Under the pieces are notes generated by a model. That model saw only the letters and a list, made by a program, of their open reading frames with translations, searched no databases and was not told the DNA's origin. The position numbers were made by a program, and so were the translations under genes. DNA of 64,000 nt from Paenibacillus qinlingensis (lineage in GTDB: Bacteria > Bacillota > Bacilli > Paenibacillales > NBRC-103111), in assembly GCF_013204845.1 (NCBI RefSeq), contig NZ_JABMKY010000003.1, positions 523,907-587,906 of the forward strand, in the 5' to 3' direction. Shown here piece by piece: positions 34,624-44,114 of the stretch. Numbering within the stretch: position 1 is the stretch's first letter; every line of letters begins with the position of its first letter.

Positions 34624-37002
34624 ATGCATTGGTATCATAAAGCGAAAAAGAAAAGTGCGATTTTGTTAACAGGTATGTTACTCACGAGTATGCTCCCTGT
34701 CTTCGTTGGAACGAATACCGTTTATGGGGCAGAGGTAGACAATGGTTGCTTGGCCATTAGTGGTGTAGGAAATGTTCCGGTTACAAGTGTTGAACGTAAT
34801 CAATTGGTTACGATTAACTACACGCTAGATCCGAATGGAACACATACAGTAACACAAACGCGGGACGCGGTTGATATTGCTTTCGTAGCCGACGTATCTG
34901 GAAGTATGGATTACCATATGGACAAAAGTGATAGTAGAACGCCTATTCGTTTGAGTATTTTGAAAAGCGCCTCTACTACGTTGACTAATAAACTTCAATC
35001 GGTAAATATGGGTGACCGTCTTGGACTCATTAAATTTAGTTCTGGAGCTTCCAAAGTTCTTGATTTGACAACGGATTATGCCAAAGTACAAACCGAAATT
35101 AATAAATTAGAAGCTGATGGTTCTACGAATATTGATGACGGCTTAGCCAAAGCAAAGACGATGTTAACAGCGAATGGAACGAAGCCCGTGAAACAAATTA
35201 TTTTGCTAACGGATGGTAAAGCAACCGTATGGACGGATGAGAATGATGGCAACAAGCAAAAAAGCGGTGAAACAAGTGCTGCGAACGCTGCAAAAGCCGA
35301 TGCTGACGTCCTAGCAGGTCTTGGTATCAAAGTGTATACGATTGCTTTGGCAACAGCAGGCTCTGATGAAATTGATCTAGATTTGTTGCAATATATTGCA
35401 ACAAGAACAGGTGGAAAGGCGTATGAAGCGAGCTCTGCGAGCCAACTTTCCACGATTTTTGATAATATTGCCAAAACCATTGAAGCACCGGCTCAACTCA
35501 AAACAGTGACGCTTCGACAACCTATTCCAGCTGGGTTCATCTTGGCACCTGGTGAGAATGCTACGAACGTAAAGTATGAAGCTGCTACACACGAAGTTGT
35601 GGTTAACGTAGGGGACATTAATTTCCCTTTTGATCAAGATAAGATCGATCTCTCTATTAAATTAATTCCAGATACAGCAGCAGGTGACTATCCACTGCAA
35701 GATGCTAAGGTGACATATAAGGATGCCTGTAATGCCAATCGACAGTTCAATATTAATTTTGGCACGCAGCTATCTGTAAGTATTCGTGTGGTTGATAAAT
35801 ATGGCAATGTGTATATCGGGAATGGTCAAGGCGAGCTCCAACGTTTACGTGCTAGTGATAAACAAAAGCAATGGACGATTACGAATAAGAAGGTAGCGAT
35901 ATCCGATATCCGTTTCATTGATACAGAAGTCCATTCCATAGTTCGGATTACTTACAAGGATGGTACAACAGATCAATTTGATTTGAAGCCAACAGCACCT
36001 GGAACTTATGAACTCGTTGATGGGAATGGGAAGCCGATTAGTGAAAATGGTTGGCATTTGGGTCCTGGAAAACTTCGCTCGGTGTCGGGGGCAAATACAC
36101 AACTGCCAAGTACTACCGTTTATGCCAATGATGATTTCCAAGGGGCTTATCTTGCAGGTTATGAGATCTCTGTTGATAACGGCAATTGGCAATCACAAAC
36201 AACAAGTGGTGTGGTGATTCCCGATGGGAATGGTGTGAATTTCAAAACGCGTGCGTTCACGAATGCCATTAGTGGCAGTGCTGCGATTCCCATAGCTGGG
36301 GCAGTCGCAACTGGAAATGTTTCCTTGGACAGCACAGGGCCTATGATTAGCTGGAGTCACAATATTGTTAACCCGACGGATGACGGCATTATTTATATTA
36401 CCGCAACAGACAATCTAAGTCCTGTTACCAGTGTGAGAGTCTGGTTCGATAATAAAACGTATTCTATCTCTTCTAGCTCATCGAAAATGACTAAAAATGG
36501 CAACACCTATGCGTTTCGCTTAAGCGATGTGACCGGATTTGATACGGTAGAGAAACGCCAAGGCTGGCATCAAATTCAATTTGAAGCGACATCCATTGGA
36601 GGTACAACTTCAACAGCGCAAGCGCCGGAATATTTCGTGATTAATCCAGGTCCGACGGCTACGCTCAAAGGCATGAATTATAATGCTGGTGATATCTCAG
36701 ATAAGCCGGTAAGTGTTGCTGTGGTAGATGAGAAGTATCCTGTCACTGACCGTACTTTCGGGAATCACTCAGAGAACGGCTTCACGTTGAAAAATATGTA
36801 TTACGTGATTAAACAATCATCCGCGATGCCGGAAGAAAGTGAATGGAAGCCATTAGCTTCAAAGCGCCTAACGGTGACAACCAAAACAAACACGACTTCC
36901 GGAACGTATTACGTCTTCTTAAAATTAGTTGATAGTTCGAATGTCGAAATGGTGCAACAACCACTGATGGTTACATTCGATACCGAGCAAAATAATAATT
37001 AG
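34624..37002 (+). CDS. Secreted VWA-domain protein, candidate pilus tip adhesin
   Basis: 792 residues from ATG 34624 (AAAGGAG upstream; the frame from 34561 overlaps the SLH gene). A signal peptide (about 1-38, ending VYGAEV) precedes a von Willebrand A domain (about 80-290) with the MIDAS motif DVSGSMD, a second site Thr in GSTNIDDGL and Asp in LLTDGKA. The C-terminal half (about 300-792) looks like several beta-sandwich repeats. VWA domains placed at pilus tips (PilY1/PilC in Gram-negatives) control assembly and adhesion; the position inside this operon suggests an analogous role, but no PilY1 beta-propeller is visible. Confidence 0.8.
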   Translation: MHWYHKAKKKSAILLTGMLLTSMLPVFVGTNTVYGAEVDNGCLAISGVGNVPVTSVERNQLVTINYTLDPNGTHTVTQTRDAVDIAFVADVSGSMDYHMDKSDSRTPIRLSILKSASTTLTNKLQSVNMGDRLGLIKFSSGASKVLDLTTDYAKVQTEINKLEADGSTNIDDGLAKAKTMLTANGTKPVKQIILLTDGKATVWTDENDGNKQKSGETSAANAAKADADVLAGLGIKVYTIALATAGSDEIDLDLLQYIATRTGGKAYEASSASQLSTIFDNIAKTIEAPAQLKTVTLRQPIPAGFILAPGENATNVKYEAATHEVVVNVGDINFPFDQDKIDLSIKLIPDTAAGDYPLQDAKVTYKDACNANRQFNINFGTQLSVSIRVVDKYGNVYIGNGQGELQRLRASDKQKQWTITNKKVAISDIRFIDTEVHSIVRITYKDGTTDQFDLKPTAPGTYELVDGNGKPISENGWHLGPGKLRSVSGANTQLPSTTVYANDDFQGAYLAGYEISVDNGNWQSQTTSGVVIPDGNGVNFKTRAFTNAISGSAAIPIAGAVATGNVSLDSTGPMISWSHNIVNPTDDGIIYITATDNLSPVTSVRVWFDNKTYSISSSSSKMTKNGNTYAFRLSDVTGFDTVEKRQGWHQIQFEATSIGGTTSTAQAPEYFVINPGPTATLKGMNYNAGDISDKPVSVAVVDEKYPVTDRTFGNHSENGFTLKNMYYVIKQSSAMPEESEWKPLASKRLTVTTKTNTTSGTYYVFLKLVDSSNVEMVQQPLMVTFDTEQNNN

Positions 37003-37039
37003 ACTGGTCAACTCGGTGTTGTAGTGAGGAGGACTTACG

Positions 37040-37570
37040 GTGCGCCGCAATGAACGTCTGAAGCAAGTGGAGCCTAATGAAGACGGTATGTCACTCGTGG
37101 AAATCTTGATTGCTGTGACGATAATGTCGATTATCAGTGTCACACTGATGGGTTATTTTACTTCTGCTGTTGATAAATCAGCTCAGGAAAGCCGCAAAAT
37201 TATCGGTGCGAATTTAGCGCGGTTGAAAGCAGCAGAGCTCCGAGATACCTTCAAGAATGGCTATGATGCTGCCATTATGTCACAGCTGGCAAGTAGTCCC
37301 AAATTTTCTGGTGACTTATCGAGTAATGGATCCCAGTTAATGAAAGGCAGATTGGCCTCAACAGAGATCAATGGCACAACGTATCGCTATTTGGTCGAGC
37401 TTGATAAAAGCTACGCTCGCTGGGAGGCTGCAGATCCGTTTCGCAATGATTCGGACAACTATATGGCTCAAATGTTCGTTACTGTGTATTGGTCGAATGC
37501 GGATTCTCTCGATGCACCTTCAGTGAAAGCATCAACGACACTCGATACGTATCTTATCAAAAGGTGGTAG
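37040..37570 (+). CDS. Minor prepilin, PilV-like
   Basis: 176 residues from GTG 37040, preceded by GAGGAGG. It carries the prepilin cleavage signal EDG^MSLVEILIAVTIMSI with Glu at +5, then a helix and about 130 residues containing RIIGANLARLKAAELRDTF-type sequence. This is the layout of PilV/GspI minor pilins. The gene is 38 bases after the VWA gene and 6 bases before the next prepilin. Minor pilins prime pilus assembly and may carry a tip protein. Confidence 0.8.
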   Translation: MRRNERLKQVEPNEDGMSLVEILIAVTIMSIISVTLMGYFTSAVDKSAQESRKIIGANLARLKAAELRDTFKNGYDAAIMSQLASSPKFSGDLSSNGSQLMKGRLASTEINGTTYRYLVELDKSYARWEAADPFRNDSDNYMAQMFVTVYWSNADSLDAPSVKASTTLDTYLIKRW

Positions 37571-37576
37571 CGCCAC

Positions 37577-38116
37577 ATGCAGCGCAATGAGAAAGGGATG
37601 ACCTTGATTGAGTTACTGGCTGCCTTGCTGATTTTTGGTATGGTAGCCTCCATCCTGTACTCTTTTATGCTAATGGGCGTGTCGATGTATAAACGAGTCA
37701 CGATGGAAACCCAGATGCGCAATCAAGGAGACGGGTTATACAGTCAGATTATTTCGGAATTGAAAGAAGCGATCTACGTTCAAGATGAAGGAATGGATAA
37801 GAAAATAATTCGTTATGCGAAAAAAAATGATAACCCGAACATTTATATTGATCTTTATGAAATGGAAGTTAAACCGGATCCAGCCGGAGGCGGGAAAATT
37901 GAAATTAGGGAAGCTGGAACGAATGTGGTTAAAAGTGTTTTCCAATTAGGAAGCAATTTTACTATTCGCGAGGGCAGCTTGAGTGAAGCGAGTCAGAATC
38001 ACGACCGTGTTCAAGTTACACTGGAATATGCCAGAATAAATGCGGATCAACTTAAACTAGCGGATAGTCCGAAGTTGGTCATAGATTCGCAAATCCCACT
38101 ATTCCGTAATGATTAA
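37577..38116 (+). CDS. Minor prepilin, PilW/GspJ-like
   Basis: 179 residues. NEKG^MTLIELLAALLIFGMVAS is a canonical cleavage signal with Glu at +5. The body includes NQGDGLYSQIISELKEAIYVQ, matching the PilW/GspJ pattern of a conserved Arg/Asp-bearing helix after the pilin stem. The start ATG 37577 is 7 bases from the stop of the preceding prepilin, with GGTGG-type site. Confidence 0.8.
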   Translation: MQRNEKGMTLIELLAALLIFGMVASILYSFMLMGVSMYKRVTMETQMRNQGDGLYSQIISELKEAIYVQDEGMDKKIIRYAKKNDNPNIYIDLYEMEVKPDPAGGGKIEIREAGTNVVKSVFQLGSNFTIREGSLSEASQNHDRVQVTLEYARINADQLKLADSPKLVIDSQIPLFRND

Positions 38117-38142
38117 ATGTAACGGATTGGAGGAGGCATGGA

Positions 38143-40035
38143 GTGAACGCAATGAGTGTCGACAATAATGACCTCCAACCGAGGAAACAGGATGAGGAAG
38201 GTTCAGCGCTAGTCATCGCTTTACTTGCCGTTGTATTGATGACCATGATGGGGCTTATCCTCATGAGCGTACTGCGTGGAGGTGCTATCCAAGCAGCAAC
38301 GACAGAGTCAAGTGTTCAAGCGGAAGCGATTGCGCAGAAGGGGTTGGATGATACGCTTGCGCAAATCCGGAGAGCCGTTGCCAATGGTGAAGCTATTGGG
38401 GGAACGAACTATCGAAATCGCGTTCGCAACGTAGAGAATCAATGGTCCCACATGCAGTCATTTATTGATAGTGAAGTGGGGGATGAGCAGAACAAGCGAG
38501 ACGGAAATGGAGAAATCGTTGCTGCCAAGAAAGGGAGTTATCAAATCGATATCCTCTTAGCAAAAACGATTCGTAATCCAGAAGCACCGTTTAAACCACT
38601 TGCAAGTCCGGATTTTCCCTATGTTCGCAAATTTATAATCAACTCCCGAGGCATGATCGAAGGCCATCCTACGAAAACGGTAACGAAGCAAATGACGGTT
38701 TATGTGAGTACAATTAACCCTGTATTTCGCTATCCAGTCTCATCCGCTGGTGATTTGGTACTAAATGGAACACCATCCATCACGGGTGATATCTATGTTG
38801 CCAATCATTTGCATGTTCGTGACGAGGCCTTATTCTCAGGTACAACAAGCGGTGCGAATCGAAGTAAATATGGGATTCAAACAGGACTTCCAGAGATTCG
38901 TGGATTCATTCGAGTCGATGGTGACAACGACACCATCGCACCAGGGAAGTTTAATTTTACGCAGTCCGATGGTGTGACTGAATTCCCGCCTCTCACGAAG
39001 ACGAGTGACATTGTACAGCCTTCATATTTTAAACCACAGTATTTTCCATTAGAAGATCCTACCCTGGACGCTGACGTTGATGTAGATGTGGAAGGGTATG
39101 TTTCGAATAAAACGCAAATCGATTTAACAGCCAAGTTAGATGCTTTAGGCGGGTATGCAGCCCCCGATCCAGCCATTATTGAATTGCCGCCACTGTTTCA
39201 AAATCTGACACGGAGTAAGCTGTTTAACGATCAATGGGTGACGATTGACGGTGATGTAAACGTTGTGGATGCAGATTCGCCCACAAATGAGGCGGACCTA
39301 TTCATTAATAATGGTGTGTTCACCATGGCGAACGACGCATCAAAGCTTAAACTCAAGAATGGTTCCCTCTATGTTAAGTCACCAGATCCTAATTTAGTAG
39401 CGGCGGATCTTCGGGGCGAGCTTTCCGTGGAGGCAGGGAAATTTTTGGCGATTGACGGCAACGTGACCTTGAATAACCGATTCCGTTTTCCGAGTGGCAC
39501 GATGTACATCAAGGGTGATCTGAAGATCATTGGGAATGTTTGGCTGCAAGGTACTGTTTATGTCGATGGGAATGTGGAATTGAAGCAGATGACTTCTATT
39601 AACAAAAACACGGAGGAGACTCCTGATCCTTCATTAACTCCGCTCATTGTTGTCGCATCAGGGGAGATCGTGCTTGGGAATAGTACAAACACCGATGATG
39701 AGAATGTTAGCGCCTTCTTCTATACCAAGCAAGGCATTCGCTTGTACGGTGTCGTGTCGAAGCTGAAGCTGCGAGGTGGTATACACGGTGGTGCTGGAGG
39801 TGTTGAGCTTAACGCAGTGAGAGGTGATCTGATCTCTGGTGGTGGAAGTTCTGTAACTAGATATCAAGGGAGTACGAATTGGAATCGAGACGTACCTGAA
39901 GTTCAGTTAAGTAATTCAAAACCGTCAAGACTTCAGATTTTCTATGATGATAATCTCTATGATAAACCGCCAGATGGCATTCCAACGACTGAAAATTTCA
40001 ACGTGTTTGTGAAAAACGTCAAATACATCAAGTAA
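38143..40035 (+). CDS. PilX-like prepilin with large C-terminal passenger
   Basis: 630 residues from GTG 38143, six bases after GGAGGAGG. The N-terminal membrane segment EEGSALVIALLAVVLMTMMGLILMSVL is of the PilX/GspK N type, in which the cleavage signal is degenerate. The rest (about residues 60-630) is a long passenger with repeated short beta strands (VNVVDADSPTNEADLFINNG, VYVDGNVELKQMTSI), resembling polymer-forming or beta-helix surface proteins. PilX proteins are normally about 200 residues, so the passenger is exceptional. It may be an adhesive tip or cell-surface stalk. Confidence 0.7.
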   Translation: MNAMSVDNNDLQPRKQDEEGSALVIALLAVVLMTMMGLILMSVLRGGAIQAATTESSVQAEAIAQKGLDDTLAQIRRAVANGEAIGGTNYRNRVRNVENQWSHMQSFIDSEVGDEQNKRDGNGEIVAAKKGSYQIDILLAKTIRNPEAPFKPLASPDFPYVRKFIINSRGMIEGHPTKTVTKQMTVYVSTINPVFRYPVSSAGDLVLNGTPSITGDIYVANHLHVRDEALFSGTTSGANRSKYGIQTGLPEIRGFIRVDGDNDTIAPGKFNFTQSDGVTEFPPLTKTSDIVQPSYFKPQYFPLEDPTLDADVDVDVEGYVSNKTQIDLTAKLDALGGYAAPDPAIIELPPLFQNLTRSKLFNDQWVTIDGDVNVVDADSPTNEADLFINNGVFTMANDASKLKLKNGSLYVKSPDPNLVAADLRGELSVEAGKFLAIDGNVTLNNRFRFPSGTMYIKGDLKIIGNVWLQGTVYVDGNVELKQMTSINKNTEETPDPSLTPLIVVASGEIVLGNSTNTDDENVSAFFYTKQGIRLYGVVSKLKLRGGIHGGAGGVELNAVRGDLISGGGSSVTRYQGSTNWNRDVPEVQLSNSKPSRLQIFYDDNLYDKPPDGIPTTENFNVFVKNVKYIK

Positions 40036-40070
40036 CGACAGATTAACCATTCTGGAAGGAGGTACCTTCA

Positions 40071-41672
40071 TTGTCATTCCAAATCCTAGTCGTTGACGAT
40101 ACGAAATTTATGCGGAAAATGTTGACAGATATTTTGAAACAATACGGTCATGAGGTGGTCGGAGAAGCAGAGAATGGTAGACAAGCTGTACAGAAGTATG
40201 AGGAACTTCAGCCTGATATTGTCCTGATGGACATTACGATGCCCGAAATGGACGGAATTGAAGCGATGAAGGAAATTCGTAAACTCAATCCATCGGCAGT
40301 TGTTCTCATTTGTTCGGCCATGAGTCAACAGGATCTCATCTCAGATGCATTGAAAGCTGGGGCAAACGGCTATGTGATGAAACCTTTTAAACCGAATCGT
40401 GTGAATGAAATTGTTCGAAAATATGGTGTTCCCCGTGTAATTGGTCATCTTATACCGCAAGACATGCAGCGCACGGATGCTGTTGCCGTAGAAGTCGAGG
40501 TTGTAGAGCCGACGCTGGAGATCGAGGAAATGGAATTGCAGGCTAATTTAGCCGAAGGTGCAACCGTCACAACAGCAAGCTTGCATGCCATTGATCATAG
40601 TTATGTAGAGCCTAAGGAGCTGCATTATACGAAGCGAGATGAGGAGATGTTGAGTCAAGTTGCAGCGAGCAGCGAGTCCAACTCATCCAACCATGAGAGC
40701 CAGAATAAGCTGATGCATGAAGAGGAGCAAATTCCTGAAGTTGTTGAACTCCAACAAAGCAGGCTTGATCCAGACCATGTACAAGAAACAGAACCGGAAC
40801 CAGAAACTCAAACCAAGATTTACGTTGCGGAAGAAAGGAAAGTTGCAGCTAAACCTGCCCAGGTTGTCAATGCGCTGGAAGTTCTGCTCGCGTTTGCCGA
40901 GGTGGAAGAGTCTAAGGTTACTATAGAATCATCGGATTCTACCCAGTTGCATGAGCCGCATGTGCAATTACAGTCATCGGAAGAAGAGGATCGTCTTCTG
41001 GAAATGGAGAGGCTTGCCGCTGTGATGCAAGGTGACTTGGAGCAGGAATGGCAGCTGGAGCAACAGCAGTTGCAACTGCAACAGCAACTAAATCAGAACG
41101 AACCAAGTGTTATTGCGAACGAGGACTCTACAATAACGAAAGATTACTCTATCGCTGAGCAAGTGGTCGAAACAAATGTTGACGATGCAAATGCGAGATC
41201 CATTGAACTTAGCATAGATGATCTTAATGACATCACGATGGAGATGGAATCAATAGAATCCACTTATGAAGTGAAAGATCCAATCTTAGAAGTTCCAGTA
41301 TTCAAAGAGGAAGTTCCCGTAAGCTTGACTTCTAAGTCTCAGGAAGTGGCTGACGTGAATAAAGTTGGCTTTAAAGCTGTGAATGGCGGAAAGATCATTA
41401 ATTTATTCAGGGGGAATGGACCAATGAAAAATTTCACAAGCAGTGTTATGTGTAACTGGAGCGAGGACTTGAACGGCGAGATGTCTCAATACTTAGTTGT
41501 TTGCACGGAAGCAGAGAATAAAATTGAGATTGATATGACAACGGCAAGTGGGCAAAAGCAATCCATAACAGTTACCATTGAGAGCTTTAATCAATTAGCA
41601 GCCTGGCTACAGGTTCAATTGGGGACTGCACCCGTAAGCAATCGTGAATATGCAAAGAAAGCAGATTTCTAA
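40071..41672 (+). CDS. CheY-like response regulator with long acidic linker and C-terminal domain
   Basis: 533 residues from TTG 40071 (AAGGAGG at 40053-40059). Residues 1-118 are a receiver domain with D9/D10, phospho-acceptor D54 (IVLMD), S82 (CSAM) and K104 (MKPFKP). Residues about 120-435 are low-complexity, rich in Glu, Gln, Val and Ser, with a Gln/Leu block (LQLQQQLNQ). Residues about 441-533 form a folded-looking domain (VGFKAVNGGKIINLFRG, IDMTTASGQKQSITVTIES) that I do not recognise. There is no DNA-binding or enzymatic output motif. It may be a phosphorylation-dependent regulator of pilus dynamics. An in-frame internal ribosome site precedes ATG 41424. Confidence 0.8.
   Translation: MSFQILVVDDTKFMRKMLTDILKQYGHEVVGEAENGRQAVQKYEELQPDIVLMDITMPEMDGIEAMKEIRKLNPSAVVLICSAMSQQDLISDALKAGANGYVMKPFKPNRVNEIVRKYGVPRVIGHLIPQDMQRTDAVAVEVEVVEPTLEIEEMELQANLAEGATVTTASLHAIDHSYVEPKELHYTKRDEEMLSQVAASSESNSSNHESQNKLMHEEEQIPEVVELQQSRLDPDHVQETEPEPETQTKIYVAEERKVAAKPAQVVNALEVLLAFAEVEESKVTIESSDSTQLHEPHVQLQSSEEEDRLLEMERLAAVMQGDLEQEWQLEQQQLQLQQQLNQNEPSVIANEDSTITKDYSIAEQVVETNVDDANARSIELSIDDLNDITMEMESIESTYEVKDPILEVPVFKEEVPVSLTSKSQEVADVNKVGFKAVNGGKIINLFRGNGPMKNFTSSVMCNWSEDLNGEMSQYLVVCTEAENKIEIDMTTASGQKQSITVTIESFNQLAAWLQVQLGTAPVSNREYAKKADF
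41409..41672 (+). other. Possible internal translation start for the C-terminal domain
   Basis: AGGGGGA (41409-41415) lies 8 bases before an in-frame ATG at 41424 (MKNFTSSVMCNW). Use of this site would give an 82-residue protein equal to the C-terminal domain of the response regulator. Seen directly; use in the cell is inferred. Confidence 0.4.
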
Positions 41673-41714
41673 ATAACTACGGGTAAGGTAAGACATCTAG
41701 AGGGGGTTTAGGCA

Positions 41715-42494
41715 ATGGGGTGGGAAGCATGGAGTTACACAATACTATTGTTCATAGTGGGTGCACTGTTTGGTTCATTTTTTAATGTCGTTGGGCTTAG
41801 AGTACCGAAAGGTATATCCGTCGTTGCCCCGAGATCTAGCTGCGGAAGTTGCGGACGACAGCTTAACGCGATTGATTTAATTCCAATCTTTGGATGGTTT
41901 ATCCGAAGAGGGAAGTGTCACACATGCGGATCATCAATATCCCCTGTGTATATCGTTGGAGAGCTGGCAGGAGGTGTCCTATTTGCCTCCCTTCCTTTTA
42001 TAGTCAGCGTAAATGAACTATGGATTGCCTATCCACTTGTATCTGTGCTTCTCATCCTGACAGTGAGTGATTTGGCCTACATGCTCCTGCCCAACAAAAT
42101 TATTTATCCAGCCATGCTTTTGTTTACGGGATTGCGATTGTTTGTTCATCCGCTGCCCATTTGGCACTATGCGTTGGGATTCATCATTGGAGGGGGCACG
42201 CTGCTCGCAGTGTCACTTGCCGCAACTTGGATGGGGAAGCCGGCTATGGGCTTTGGAGATATTCGATTGATGGCTTTAGTAGGACTCGTCATGGGAATCA
42301 AGCTCGTGCTGTTATGTATTTTTCTGTCGGCGCTGCTCGGCAGCGTCATCGGTGTGGCTCTAATCGCCTCAGGTAAACTGGATCGGCGTTCACCAATTCC
42401 CTATGGTCCATTCATCGCTGTTGCTGGTTTCATCTGTTTTTGTTTCGGAGACCCATTGATGACGTGGTACATGGACCTCATCGTATGGCAGTAA
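41715..42494 (+). CDS. pilD: Prepilin peptidase / N-methyltransferase
   Basis: 259 residues, polytopic. It cleaves prepilins after Gly and methylates the new N-terminus. The N-terminal methyltransferase part has [13 protein letters not shown] and the tetracysteine pair CGSCGR...CHTCGS; the aspartyl protease residues are in [10 protein letters not shown] and the invariant GFGDIRL. At least six to seven hydrophobic segments are present. Length is normal for ComC/PilD. A terminator is not visible after it and the chemoreceptor gene begins 34 bases on. Confidence 0.93.
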   Translation: MGWEAWSYTILLFIVGALFGSFFNVVGLRVPKGISVVAPRSSCGSCGRQLNAIDLIPIFGWFIRRGKCHTCGSSISPVYIVGELAGGVLFASLPFIVSVNELWIAYPLVSVLLILTVSDLAYMLLPNKIIYPAMLLFTGLRLFVHPLPIWHYALGFIIGGGTLLAVSLAATWMGKPAMGFGDIRLMALVGLVMGIKLVLLCIFLSALLGSVIGVALIASGKLDRRSPIPYGPFIAVAGFICFCFGDPLMTWYMDLIVWQ

Positions 42495-42528
42495 AACTAC
42501 ATTTTGTATAAAGAGAGGTCGGACTCCT

Positions 42529-43788
42529 ATGAACTGGTTTCTAGCTCAATCGTTTCGTGCTAAGCTTCAGCTCGGCTATTATACTGTTGTTGCCTTCTAC
42601 ACCATTATTATCCTCATTCTCATGTTAACGGCAGATGTATCCATCATTTTCGCATTATCGTCGTCACTTATACTCATGGTATTTAGCTTTCCTTATGTGC
42701 GTTTCTTGGAAAAGGCGTTAACAGAGCCCATTGATAATGTTACTCGTGTCGCGATGAATATTGCCAAAGGAGACTTCACACAAACCGTGGATGCATCATC
42801 CAAGGATGCGCTCGGCGATATGGGGCGATCCTTTAATGCGATGATCGTGAAACTTAAGGAGTTGCTAAATGAAACGGCTTCGATTTCGAAGCATGTAGCG
42901 GACTCAAGTCGTGATATTTATCACAAAAACGAAGGTATTAACACAATGATTGTTGAGGCTACAGGTTCGGTCACTTCCCTTGCGGAGGGAGCTAATGAGA
43001 TCTCATCTGGTGTGTTTAAAAGCTTTTCCGTCGTAAAGGAAATCGAAACCAAAATCACGGATTATGTGGATTCCACACATGCCATGAACAATCGTTGCTG
43101 TCAAACGCTCGATCTTGTGAAAAAAGGGATGAGAGCTGTAGAAAGTCAATCTGAGAGCGTTTCTCATATCGTACTTGCGACAAGTAATGTATCAGGGACG
43201 ATTGATGATCTAGTGAAGGAAGCAGCAGGTATTTCCTCCATTACACGCACAATTTCTGAAATTGCTGAACAAACCAACTTGCTGTCCTTGAATGCTTCCA
43301 TTGAAGCAGCACGTGCAGGCGAGCATGGAAGAGGGTTCTCTGTTGTTGCTCAAGAAGTCCGTAAGTTAGCTGAAGAGTCATCCAAATCAGCCAAGAGCGT
43401 GTTCCATATGGTACATAACATAGAGAATAGCATTAAAATGGCGCAGAAAAATATTCAGATCAACGAGGAAATTGCTCGTAGACAGACAGAGTCTATTGAA
43501 GCTACGGAAAAAATATTCGGTGAGATGGTTGAAAGTATTCAATTCATTACGCAACGAATGAGTGAGTTTACAGGAGAAAGTCAGAAGATGCTGAATGCTG
43601 CTCAGTTCATTACAGGCACTATGGAGAATATTTCAGCGATTACCCAGCAATCAGCAGCGGGTACAGAGCAGGTATCTACTTCGATGGTACAACAAACACG
43701 TTCCGTCAAAGCTGTTGTTATTCAGTCCGAGCAAATGCTTCGTATGGTAACACAATTGCAGCGCACGATTCAGATATTCAAGCTTTGA
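42529..43788 (+). CDS. Methyl-accepting chemotaxis protein without extracellular sensor
   Basis: 419 residues. Two hydrophobic segments (about residues 17-35 and 40-58) are joined by only a few residues, so there is no extracellular ligand domain. A HAMP region follows ([22 protein letters not shown]), then a long helical signalling domain with the hairpin tip [40 protein letters not shown], which contacts CheA/CheW. It is the last gene of the type IV pilus locus, so it may control twitching (Chp/Frz-like). No cheA or cheW is in the window. Its end overlaps the convergent DUF5658 gene by 19 bases. Confidence 0.9.
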   Translation: MNWFLAQSFRAKLQLGYYTVVAFYTIIILILMLTADVSIIFALSSSLILMVFSFPYVRFLEKALTEPIDNVTRVAMNIAKGDFTQTVDASSKDALGDMGRSFNAMIVKLKELLNETASISKHVADSSRDIYHKNEGINTMIVEATGSVTSLAEGANEISSGVFKSFSVVKEIETKITDYVDSTHAMNNRCCQTLDLVKKGMRAVESQSESVSHIVLATSNVSGTIDDLVKEAAGISSITRTISEIAEQTNLLSLNASIEAARAGEHGRGFSVVAQEVRKLAEESSKSAKSVFHMVHNIENSIKMAQKNIQINEEIARRQTESIEATEKIFGEMVESIQFITQRMSEFTGESQKMLNAAQFITGTMENISAITQQSAAGTEQVSTSMVQQTRSVKAVVIQSEQMLRMVTQLQRTIQIFKL

Positions 43789-44081
43789 GAGAATGACGTT
43801 GTGATCCAGTAAGCATGCAAGAGGAGAATACCTAAATAAATAACGGTTGAGAGGCGAAATAAATTGTTAATAAGCAGTCGTTTGCCTACTTTTGCTGCAA
43901 TAAAGAAGAGGGAAAGGGGGAGTATGATTTTAATGCCATAGAAGGCAACATAGCTATGTTCGTACAGGAAAGCCATAATCGGATTAGCTTCGCCAATCAA
44001 TTGCAATCGGAGACCCATATCCGTTAATCCTGCATCCATTAAACTAGCGATACACAAGAAAATAATTAAATTTCGACTCAA
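43770..44081 (-). CDS. DUF5658-family small membrane protein
   Basis: 103 residues from TTG 44081, 8 bases after AAAAGGAG; a GTG at 44090 overlaps that site. It has three hydrophobic segments. The features [22 protein letters not shown] match the DUF5658 pattern of a charged start followed by EANP. The function is unknown. It follows lysR by 33 bases on the same strand. Confidence 0.7.
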   Translation of the reverse strand: MSRNLIIFLCIASLMDAGLTDMGLRLQLIGEANPIMAFLYEHSYVAFYGIKIILPLSLFFIAAKVGKRLLINNLFRLSTVIYLGILLLHAYWITTSFSQSLNI

Positions 44082-44114
44082 AGGGACCACTCCTTTTGAC
44101 TTTGGGAGGTTATG

